Source: Sphingobacterium pedocola | GTDB lineage: Bacteria; Bacteroidota; Bacteroidia; Sphingobacteriales; Sphingobacteriaceae | Length of the DNA stretch: 64,000 nucleotides | Reading direction: 5' to 3' | Assembly: GCF_015209965.1 (NCBI RefSeq) | Contig: NZ_MU158689.1 | Location: 777,628 to 841,627 of the forward strand | Part shown: positions 1 through 7,004 of the stretch, piece after piece | How positions within the stretch are numbered: the first letter of the stretch is position 1 | How the letters are laid out: each line of letters opens with the position of its first letter | The notes under the pieces: generated by a model | Databases searched by the model: none | What the model was told of the DNA's origin: nothing | The model's input: only the letters and a program-made list of their open reading frames with translations | Translations under genes and position numbers: made by a program

Positions 1-1
1 T

Positions 2-1270
2 TTTCAGCGTAAGAATGCCAACGAATTGATGCAATTGTATTTGTATTTTGAACGAAAATTGTTGAATCAATGGAAGGCACCTTTGCTCAATGATTTTTTT
101 GCTATGATCTGGTTTGGCTTGCTGCAAAAACGCACAGAAGATTATACCAATGGCCAGCACCTCAATATTCATAATGATCTACTCTGTGGAAGCGCGGATA
201 TTATTTCTACACAACCTATTCATCGCAGTATTGCTATTGCGACCTTTGTGCAGGAAGTGGATTACCTAAGAGCAATTTTTGAATCCGAAGATCCGGAAAA
301 CATCTGGCAAATAGTTCAGCACGATAACCGGGACGAGAGCGAAAGATTATTGGTACAGATTCGGCAATATTTAGCGGATTTTGGAGAGCGCTGCGTAGGG
401 GAGTTGAAATTGGAAACGATCTCCTATTCACAAGATCCACCCAAGTTCGTGCAGATTATCAAATCGTATGTTGAGGCGAGTATAACGACGGCAAATACCA
501 ATAATAACGTGGAAGAGGTGCTGCGTAGCAACGCGGAGGAAAAGATGAAAGGGGTATTACGACGAAAACCGTTGAAGAAATGGTTGTTTAGAAAAACGTT
601 AAAGAAAACCCGGGAATTGGTTAGTGCACGTGAAAACCTTCGCTATGAACGTACGCGTGCATTTGGTGTAGTACGCGAGTTGTTTACACATATAGGCAAG
701 CGTTTTTATGAAGAAGATATACTTGAATTTGAAAGAGATGTATTTTACCTGACGAAGGACGAAATATTTGCCTACATTGAAGGAAGAAGTGTTAATCAAG
801 ATTTGAAATCGTTGGTGGCTGTACGTAAGGATGAATTTGAACTTTTTAGACGAATGGATCCACCTTCGGAACGAATTGCAACCTATGGCGCGGTTTATCA
901 GAGTAATGATTTTTTTAGCAATAGTAAGAATGAACCTATCGAAGGCGATTTAAAAGGTATAGGTTGCTGCCCCGGACATGTGAGGGCACAAGTCAGGATC
1001 GTGTTGAATCCCAGTGAAACGAAAACGTTGAATGGCGATATTTTAGTAACCAGCAGCACCGATCCGGGATGGGTGACACTATTTCCAAGTGCGGGCGGAA
1101 TTTTGGTAGAACGAGGTAGTTTGTTGAGTCATTCCGCGATTGTGTCCAGAGAGATGGGAATTCCATGTATCGTAGGGGTGACGGGATTATTGAAAACATT
1201 GAAGACGGGAGACTGGATAGAGATGGATGGAAATACAGGTGAAATAAAAATTTTGGATACACAGGAATAA
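2..1270 (+). CDS. PEP-utilising (phosphohistidine swivel) enzyme, 5' end outside window
   Basis: The reading frame is open to the left edge of the window, so the gene is truncated at its 5' end; the first possible start codons seen (TTG 26, ATG 29) are probably internal. The last 80 or so residues form a PEP-utilising mobile domain: a run of GGILVERGS, then LSHSAIVSREMGIP, where the His (residue 369 counted from TTG 26) is the expected phosphohistidine. This domain occurs in PEP synthase, pyruvate phosphate dikinase and rifampicin phosphotransferase-type enzymes, which pass phosphate from an ATP-grasp domain to a substrate through the His. The ATP-grasp part would lie upstream and is not visible. 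It is followed after 3 bases by the BtaA-like gene, the first of four more forward genes, so it probably phosphorylates an intermediate of the same pathway. The substrate is unknown. Confidence 0.8.
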   Translation, partial: FQRKNANELMQLYLYFERKLLNQWKAPLLNDFFAMIWFGLLQKRTEDYTNGQHLNIHNDLLCGSADIISTQPIHRSIAIATFVQEVDYLRAIFESEDPENIWQIVQHDNRDESERLLVQIRQYLADFGERCVGELKLETISYSQDPPKFVQIIKSYVEASITTANTNNNVEEVLRSNAEEKMKGVLRRKPLKKWLFRKTLKKTRELVSARENLRYERTRAFGVVRELFTHIGKRFYEEDILEFERDVFYLTKDEIFAYIEGRSVNQDLKSLVAVRKDEFELFRRMDPPSERIATYGAVYQSNDFFSNSKNEPIEGDLKGIGCCPGHVRAQVRIVLNPSETKTLNGDILVTSSTDPGWVTLFPSAGGILVERGSLLSHSAIVSREMGIPCIVGVTGLLKTLKTGDWIEMDGNTGEIKILDTQE

Positions 1271-1273
1271 TAC

Positions 1274-2359
1274 ATGGCAAATATCAGCACTGAGGTTGAT
1301 TTTAATATGATTCGATATGCAAATTGTTGGGAAGATCCCCATATTTTGTTAAAAGGCCTTTCTCCAGTTGTGGGATCAAAAATTTTATCCATAGGATCAG
1401 CAGGCGACAATAGTTTTTCACTATTAACGACAGCACCTTCTCTGGTCGTCGCTGTCGACGTCAATCCGACACAGTTGTATCTTATCGAATTAAAGAAACA
1501 GGCGATTCGAAATCTCGAATACGATGAAGTATTGAATTTGCTGGGTTTTCGGCAGGGAATGAATCGGGTGACGTTGTTTGAACAATGTAGAGATCACCTG
1601 AGCGCAGATGCTAAGGTATATTGGATGAACAACGCCGATAAAATCGAAAAAGGCCTTATCCATCAGGGTAAATTTGAACGGTATTTTCGGGTATTTTCAA
1701 GCAAAATGCTTCCTTTTATCCATAGTCGACGTGATGTCGAAGACTTACTGGCAAGTAAGGATGGGCTGTCGCAGGCCCAGTACTATCACGATAAATGGAA
1801 TACCTGGCGTTGGCGATTTTTCTTTAAAATTTTCTTTAGCAAATTCGTCATGGGGAAACTGGGTCGAGATCCAAAGTTTTTAAAGGAAGTAGGGGTGCAT
1901 GTCGGTGATTATATTTTCAAAAAAGCTGAAAGGCATCTGAAAAAAATCGAAGCACAGACAAACTCGTTCTTACGCTATCATCTAACGGGCACATTTGGCG
2001 ATCTCTTACCGCATTATTTACAACCCGACAATTATCAAGACGTTAAAGAAAATATCGATAAACTCATTTTACGCAGCGGGTTTGCAGAGGATGTTGTTAG
2101 CGAATTCGGGAATTTTGATGCCATGAATTTATCGAATATCTTTGAATATATGGATAGGGATGTTTTTCGAAAAGCGGCAGACAGTCTGTTAAAAGGTCTG
2201 AATGCAAGTGGCCGTATGGGGTATTGGAACCTAATGGTGCCTAGACGGGTCTCGGGAATTTTTCCGTCGGAAATACAATACTTAAGCGCCTTATCCGTAC
2301 AATTAAGCCAAGAAGATAATGGTTTTTTTTATAACCAGTTTATTGTCGATCAAAAATGA
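1274..2359 (+). CDS. DUF3419 / BtaA-like 3-amino-3-carboxypropyl transferase
   Basis: The protein has 361 residues and resembles the DUF3419 family, whose known member BtaA moves the 3-amino-3-carboxypropyl group of S-adenosylmethionine onto diacylglycerol in betaine-lipid synthesis. Visible family features are the N-terminal NCWEDP (residues 17-22), a glycine-rich AdoMet loop IGSAGDN (40-46) and an acidic residue after the second strand in VDVNP (61-65). No BtaB-like N-methyltransferase is seen nearby, so a finished betaine lipid is not implied; the product may stay an unmethylated homoserine ether or be processed by the neighbouring genes. It starts 3 bases after the previous gene and overlaps the next by 4 bases (ATGA), so translation is probably coupled. 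Family assignment is good; the acceptor is inferred. Confidence 0.78.
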   Translation: MANISTEVDFNMIRYANCWEDPHILLKGLSPVVGSKILSIGSAGDNSFSLLTTAPSLVVAVDVNPTQLYLIELKKQAIRNLEYDEVLNLLGFRQGMNRVTLFEQCRDHLSADAKVYWMNNADKIEKGLIHQGKFERYFRVFSSKMLPFIHSRRDVEDLLASKDGLSQAQYYHDKWNTWRWRFFFKIFFSKFVMGKLGRDPKFLKEVGVHVGDYIFKKAERHLKKIEAQTNSFLRYHLTGTFGDLLPHYLQPDNYQDVKENIDKLILRSGFAEDVVSEFGNFDAMNLSNIFEYMDRDVFRKAADSLLKGLNASGRMGYWNLMVPRRVSGIFPSEIQYLSALSVQLSQEDNGFFYNQFIVDQK

Positions 2360-3033
2360 GCCAAAGTGTAATAAATGCCGGTATTCTAGCCGGATGTTAT
2401 CTGTTGCTTTTTGCCTTAGGCGAGTTTCTCTATCATTATTTCAAGGTTAAAGTGGAAATTACACGTAAAATAGTTCATATTGGAACGGGGTTATTAGCGC
2501 TGTTGTTTCCGTTGTTATTGGACAATCATTGGTTGGTATTGGTACTATGTGGTCTTTTTGCGGGTGTTCTGATGCTGAGCCTAAGGTTTCATCTTCTTCC
2601 ATCTATTAACGCGATCGACCGCCGGTCTATAGGCAGCTTAGCCTATCCGATATCCGTATATGGTTGCTATTTGGTTTATGATCTGAATGGCGGTCGGTAT
2701 GCATATTACTATCTTCCTATACTGATCTTGGCGGTTTGTGATCCCATTGCAGGCCTTACTGGAAAGAGATGGGCTATAGGGCCATATCATATCGCGGGAG
2801 CACATAAGACGCTCGTGGGTTCTCTTATGTTTTTGTGCTCAGCAATGTTGCTTACGGTGGGGTACTTTGTACTGTTTTGCAGTGCAGCCGTAGGCTCTTC
2901 TTTGATTTTTACAGTGGTGTGTGTGGCTTTCCTATCCACCTTGGCTGAAGCAGTTAGTCGCGACGGTTACGATAATATAACAATACCACTTGCTGTAATT
3001 GTGGGTTTGGTACTTACAAAATCGATCGTGTGA
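2356..3033 (+). CDS. Membrane lipid kinase / cytidylyltransferase-like protein (phytol/dolichol kinase family)
   Basis: This is a 225-residue, strongly hydrophobic protein with about seven membrane segments. It has the family signature RKIVHIGTG (residues 37-45) at the end of the first helices and a second conserved block CDPIAGLTGK (about 128-137) followed by HKTLVGS. These features belong to the SEC59/VTE5/DGK1 group, CTP-dependent kinases of polyprenol, phytol or diacylglycerol, which is related to CdsA. The protein probably phosphorylates a lipid alcohol in the inner membrane. Its ATG overlaps the stop of the BtaA-like gene, and the next gene starts at its own stop, so it is part of a compact operon. 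The lipid substrate cannot be told from sequence. Confidence 0.72.
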   Translation: MSQSVINAGILAGCYLLLFALGEFLYHYFKVKVEITRKIVHIGTGLLALLFPLLLDNHWLVLVLCGLFAGVLMLSLRFHLLPSINAIDRRSIGSLAYPISVYGCYLVYDLNGGRYAYYYLPILILAVCDPIAGLTGKRWAIGPYHIAGAHKTLVGSLMFLCSAMLLTVGYFVLFCSAAVGSSLIFTVVCVAFLSTLAEAVSRDGYDNITIPLAVIVGLVLTKSIV

Positions 3034-3035
3034 GG

Positions 3036-4004
3036 ATGGAAGTGCAGAAATTTACAGCTTCTTTTTTAGATTTTGACACCTTCGTTAGTTTGCGCCGGGC
3101 AACAGAAAGACCGCCAGCAACACATTTTTATCAAGGGATTATCGTGAAAACATCCGAAAAGGTATTGGCCAGTGCAGCACTGTACCTGAACGCGGATATC
3201 GTATTGGAGGATAAGGTAGCCGGAGTTGTAGGTGCATTTGAGGCAGTCGACGATCAAGAAGCCGTTTCTTTGCTATTTAGAGTAATCGAACATATTGCAC
3301 AAGAGTTAAAATTGGATTTCTTGATTGGGCCCATGAATGGATCTACCTGGGAAAGCCATCGTTTTCACGATAATCCGGAGCAACCTCTTTTTCTGATGGA
3401 AATGCAGCACCCCGACTATTACCCGGAACTGTGGACGAAAAATGGTTTTCGACCGATCGCAACCTACTATTCTTCTGAGAGTTTCGAGTTGCAGTATAGG
3501 GACATAAGCATCTCTGAAAATCGAGACCGCCTGACAAGAGAAGGTATTCATATTCATCCGATTAGATTGGACCAATATGAAGCCGAATTGACTAATTTAT
3601 ATCCCTTTTTATTGAACGCATTTGCATCTAATTTTCTTTATTCACCTTTATCAGAAACTTCCTTTAAGGAAAAATATCTCCCGCTCCAAAAATATCTCGA
3701 CGCAGATTTCGTGTTGTTAGCTTCACGCGAGGGAAGGATAGTAGGTGTTTTCTTTTGCGTGGAGGACTTTTTAGATCGGACCCAAAAGACACTTATCATT
3801 AAAACCATCGCACGTGATCCTGATCCGCTATATCGGGGATTGGGCCATGTAATGGCGGCTCAGGTATATCAAATGGCTTATGAACGGGGATTTACACGTA
3901 TTATTCATGCCTTTTTAAAAGAAAACGGTACGTCTACCCCTATATCCAATCATTTCTTTGGTACGCCGTTTAAAACATATTCACTGTATGGAAAAGCGAT
4001 TTAA
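3036..4004 (+). CDS. GNAT-like acyltransferase
   Basis: The product has 322 residues from ATG 3036; a GTG at 3030 would add two residues and overlap the upstream stop. The C-terminal half looks like a GNAT fold, with strands around VLLASREGRIVGVFFCVED and an acetyl-CoA-loop-like segment RGLGHVMAAQVYQMAYERG. The N-terminal half, with IGPMNGSTWESHRF, is also GNAT-like, so this may be a double-GNAT protein. Such enzymes transfer acyl groups from CoA or ACP to amines. In this operon a likely acceptor is the amino group left by the BtaA-like reaction; this is inference. It overlaps the following ligase gene by 17 bases. Confidence 0.6.
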   Translation: MEVQKFTASFLDFDTFVSLRRATERPPATHFYQGIIVKTSEKVLASAALYLNADIVLEDKVAGVVGAFEAVDDQEAVSLLFRVIEHIAQELKLDFLIGPMNGSTWESHRFHDNPEQPLFLMEMQHPDYYPELWTKNGFRPIATYYSSESFELQYRDISISENRDRLTREGIHIHPIRLDQYEAELTNLYPFLLNAFASNFLYSPLSETSFKEKYLPLQKYLDADFVLLASREGRIVGVFFCVEDFLDRTQKTLIIKTIARDPDPLYRGLGHVMAAQVYQMAYERGFTRIIHAFLKENGTSTPISNHFFGTPFKTYSLYGKAI

Positions 4005-5538
4005 TATCACGGAATTGTTTTTATCCGCTGCTGCAACGTATCCGGACAAAGTAGCTATTGTGGATAAGCAAACAAAGATAAGTTTCAAACAGCTGCTTGA
4101 TGATGTGAAATGCACGGCTCACTATTTCGCTAAGAAAGGTATTCAGAAAGGTGATAGAGTCTTGGTATTTGTACCCATGGGAATAGACCTGTACCGTATC
4201 GTGTTGGCTTTGTTTTACATGGGAGCTACCGTCGTATTTCTGGATGAGTGGACGAACCGGAAGCGACTTGATCTATGTTGTCGACTCGCCGATTGTAAAG
4301 CGTTTGTAGGTACGTGGAAAACACATTTATTGCGTTTGTTTTCGAGCGAAATCCGAAGAATTCCGATTATACTGAACACGCGTCTTCGTCCAGGTAACAG
4401 CTACTTTCTTTCCGATACGCAAATGGAAGACCCGGCGTTGATTACGTTTACTACAGGTAGCACCGGCGTACCAAAAGCGGCTTTACGTACACATGGTTTT
4501 CTGCTCGAGCAGTTCAATGCATTGGAAGATAAGATGCAGGCTCATCCTTCCGATATCGATATGTCTGTGCTGCCCATTGTACTGTTGATTAATCTGGGGG
4601 TCGGATCAACTTCTGTTATCGCCGATTTCAAATCAAGCAAACCTACGAAAATGTGTGCCGCACGGATTATTGATCAACTGCGGGCGCAGCAGGTTTCGCG
4701 TATTGTTGCTTCGCCTTATTTTATTAAGCGATTGGCTGAAGAGATCAAGTCAGATCCCCGCTCTTTGCCTCATCTGCGAGCAATCTTTACGGGCGGTGCA
4801 CCGGTATTTCAGAAAGAGGCCCTATTGTTTACGGAAGTTTTTCGGGATAAGCAGGTACAGATCGTTTACGGATCTACAGAAGCTGAACCCATCAGCTCGA
4901 TTGAAGCAAAATACGTAGCGGAAGATCATATTACCTATCGGCCTGAGGTTGGTCTGTGTGTGGGCAGACCTTATTCGGCAACGCAAGTCAGAATTCTTAA
5001 AATAACAGATGAAGCTCTTTTTGATATATCTGCCAAGCAGTTTAAGGTGTTTCAGTGCGAAGAGGAGGAGTGGGGAGAAATAATTGTTTCCGGTCCGCAT
5101 GTATTAGCTACCTACTTTAAAAACGAAGATGCTTTGCGTAAAACCAAGATACTTTTGAATGGCGTATATTGGCACAGGACCGGAGATGCCGGCTACATGA
5201 AAGACGGTATGTTGTATTTGACTGGTCGTTGCCAAACCCTGATCCAAAATGGGAATAGGTATATTTCTCCATTCATATTTGAGAATTATCTGCAATTTAT
5301 TCCTGGTGTCAGGCTAGGGACGGTATTGAAAATACAAGGGAAAATGATTGCATTTGTAGAGTTGGAAAATAAGGCTGTGGATCGTCAGCTCCTCGAGAAA
5401 ACCATTCGTTCTTTACCATTGTTTATTGATGAAATACGATTTTGTAAATTACCTCGCGACCCACGGCACCATTCCAAAATTGAATATGGCAAACTTGCTC
5501 CGCCTACTACCAACGAATCAACGCCGATCCCCAGGTAA
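3988..5538 (+). CDS. AMP-dependent acyl ligase, OleC-like
   Basis: This is an ANL-superfamily adenylating enzyme of 516 residues. ATG 3988 is preferred because the family N-terminus (NITELFLSAAATYPDKVAI) starts right after it; the frame is open 10 codons further upstream. The phosphate loop TFTTGSTGVPKAA, the AMP-binding YGSTEAEPIS and the hinge-region HRTGDAGY are all present. The long central stretch with MSVLPIVLLINLGVG and the ATE-like motif resembles OleC, the ligase/beta-lactone synthetase of long-chain olefin synthesis, more than ordinary acyl-CoA synthetases. It probably activates a fatty or lipid-linked carboxylate. It is the last gene of the operon, and its last 32 bases overlap the convergent KAS III gene. 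Confidence 0.82.
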   Translation: MEKRFNITELFLSAAATYPDKVAIVDKQTKISFKQLLDDVKCTAHYFAKKGIQKGDRVLVFVPMGIDLYRIVLALFYMGATVVFLDEWTNRKRLDLCCRLADCKAFVGTWKTHLLRLFSSEIRRIPIILNTRLRPGNSYFLSDTQMEDPALITFTTGSTGVPKAALRTHGFLLEQFNALEDKMQAHPSDIDMSVLPIVLLINLGVGSTSVIADFKSSKPTKMCAARIIDQLRAQQVSRIVASPYFIKRLAEEIKSDPRSLPHLRAIFTGGAPVFQKEALLFTEVFRDKQVQIVYGSTEAEPISSIEAKYVAEDHITYRPEVGLCVGRPYSATQVRILKITDEALFDISAKQFKVFQCEEEEWGEIIVSGPHVLATYFKNEDALRKTKILLNGVYWHRTGDAGYMKDGMLYLTGRCQTLIQNGNRYISPFIFENYLQFIPGVRLGTVLKIQGKMIAFVELENKAVDRQLLEKTIRSLPLFIDEIRFCKLPRDPRHHSKIEYGKLAPPTTNESTPIPR

Positions 5539-6553
5539 ATCCAGCTCCAAATGCCGCTAGACACACGAGATCGCCTTTGTTGATGCGACCTTGTTCCCAT
5601 GCTTCGCACAAGGCGATAGGTACGGAGGCTGCGGTGGTGTTGCCATACTTTTGGATATTGTTGAATACTTTGTCGTCACTTAATTTTAACGTTTTTTGCA
5701 CGAATTGAGAAATACGTAAATTTGCCTGATGCGGTATGAGCATGTCGATGTCTTCTGTTCTTAAGTTGTTCTTGGCCAGGGCTTCAGCGATTACTTCTGG
5801 AAATTTGACCACAGCTTTCTTGAATACCGCCTGCCCGTCCATATATGGGAAAGCAGTGCCGTCTTCTAACATCTCCGTCGTCATGAACATCCCTCCCAGT
5901 TCCTGATCTGGCCAGTCGGGCCGTTCTTCCAACCATATACCCCCCGAAGTTCCAGGGTAATACATGGCTAATTTTTCAGCATCTGCACCGTCGGAGTGAA
6001 GGTGTGTGCTCAATATCCCGCGACCTTCTTCGGTAGTCGGTTGAACCACGACTGCGCCTGCGCCGTCTCCAAATATCACCGATACATTGCGCCCACGTGT
6101 AGAATAATCTAAAGCGAAGGAATGTTTTTCAGACCCTACTACAAGTACATTCTTATACATGCCCGTTTTGACAAATTGATCTGCTATGGATAGTGCATAG
6201 ATAAAGCCCGAACATTGATTACGGACATCCAGAGCGCCCACCTCGTCCATTCCCATCTCGCGTTGCAACAACACACCACATCCTGGGAAATAATAATCGG
6301 GAGAGAGCGTAGCGAATACGATGAAATCGATGTCTTGCGCTGTAATGCCAGCGCGCTCAATCGCGATCTTTGCCGCTTCAATCCCCATTGAGGTCGTTGT
6401 CTCTCCGATGCGATCGGCGTAGCGTCGCTCCTGTATGCCGGTGCGCTCTTGGATCCACTCGTCGCTTGTTTCCATGAAGCGAGTTAGATCGGTATTGGTA
6501 TAGATGTTTTTGGGTACATAATACCCTACACCTGCAATCTGGGATTGAAACAT
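5507..6553 (-). CDS. 3-oxoacyl-ACP synthase III (FabH-like)
   Basis: The 348-residue product is a ketoacyl-ACP synthase III, which condenses an acyl-CoA starter with malonyl-ACP or carries out a related decarboxylative condensation. The catalytic Cys (RNQCSGF), His (PHQANLR) and Asn (YGNTTAASVP) are all visible. It carries an insertion around YYPGTSGGIWLEERPDWPD that is typical of a Bacteroidota subgroup rather than the housekeeping E. coli-type FabH. ATG 6553 is chosen; the frame extends to a TTG at 6589, but a -7 promoter box (6587-6594) lies on top of that position. The 3' end overlaps the OleC-like ligase, and the pairing of a thiolase-type enzyme with an OleC-like ligase recalls OleA/OleC. 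A role in general fatty-acid initiation is equally possible. Confidence 0.88.
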   Translation of the reverse strand: MFQSQIAGVGYYVPKNIYTNTDLTRFMETSDEWIQERTGIQERRYADRIGETTTSMGIEAAKIAIERAGITAQDIDFIVFATLSPDYYFPGCGVLLQREMGMDEVGALDVRNQCSGFIYALSIADQFVKTGMYKNVLVVGSEKHSFALDYSTRGRNVSVIFGDGAGAVVVQPTTEEGRGILSTHLHSDGADAEKLAMYYPGTSGGIWLEERPDWPDQELGGMFMTTEMLEDGTAFPYMDGQAVFKKAVVKFPEVIAEALAKNNLRTEDIDMLIPHQANLRISQFVQKTLKLSDDKVFNNIQKYGNTTAASVPIALCEAWEQGRINKGDLVCLAAFGAGFTWGSALIRW

Positions 6554-6586
6554 AAGTTTATCGTGTAATTCGTAATCAATTATAGG

Positions 6587-6594
6587 CAAAATTA
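6587..6594 (-). promoter_or_regulatory. -7 box of the KAS III gene
   Basis: Read on the reverse strand this is TAATTTTG, an exact match to the Bacteroidota TAnnTTTG box. It would place the transcript start near 6580, about 27 bases before ATG 6553, and so supports that start codon over the upstream TTG. Confidence 0.5.
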
Positions 6595-6615
6595 CGCTTT
6601 TTTTGAAAAATAAGC

Positions 6616-6623
6616 TATTTTTG
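6616..6623 (+). promoter_or_regulatory. -7 box directly in front of clpS
   Basis: TATTTTTG matches TAnnTTTG exactly and ends 4 bases before the clpS ATG at 6628. The transcript would begin at or next to the start codon, suggesting a leaderless mRNA. No good TTTG box is seen 19-21 bases upstream, so the call rests on the -7 box alone. Confidence 0.45.
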
Positions 6624-6627
6624 CAAT

Positions 6628-6909
6628 ATGAGTGTCGAAACCGAGCAGGAAACCTTTACATTGGAAGAAATCTTAGCCTCTTTTAAAGAGGCCAACAGGT
6701 TGATCTTATGGAATGATGAAACCAATACATTTGATCATGTTATTTACTGCCTTATGCACCATCTGCAATATACGGAAACTGAGTCCGAACGCATTGCCTG
6801 GAAGGTACACAATGAGGGGAAATGCGCGATACTGGAAGGCTCATTTACAGAAATGGAAATTTACCGAAAAATCCTAAAAGCAGAAGGTCTTACTGTCTCC
6901 GTAGAGTAA
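6628..6909 (+). CDS. clpS: ATP-dependent Clp protease adaptor ClpS
   Basis: The protein has 93 residues, normal for ClpS, which binds the N-domain of ClpA/ClpC and delivers N-degron substrates to ClpP. The core shows LILWNDETNTFDHVI, the substrate-pocket entry, then LMHHLQYTETESERIAWKVHNEGK, where the conserved V-H-x-x-G segment lies, and a C-terminal strand ending the ferredoxin-like fold. The first Met is the only possible start, since the next Met lies inside the fold. It is transcribed divergently from the KAS III gene with only 74 bases between starts, and its promoter box abuts the ATG. The gene seems to be monocistronic. Confidence 0.93.
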   Translation: MSVETEQETFTLEEILASFKEANRLILWNDETNTFDHVIYCLMHHLQYTETESERIAWKVHNEGKCAILEGSFTEMEIYRKILKAEGLTVSVE

Positions 6910-7004
6910 ATGTCGCATTCGTCCTATGCGTAATATTGCAGTTACGTTATCTGTTCCTAATACAAAAATTACCACTTTTGTAAGACGAGGAACTATCACA
7001 AAAT

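Noticed and set aside
1129..1464. Reverse-strand open frame across the first two genes
   Set aside because: It is antisense to the well-supported swivel domain and the BtaA-like N-terminus, with no family features.
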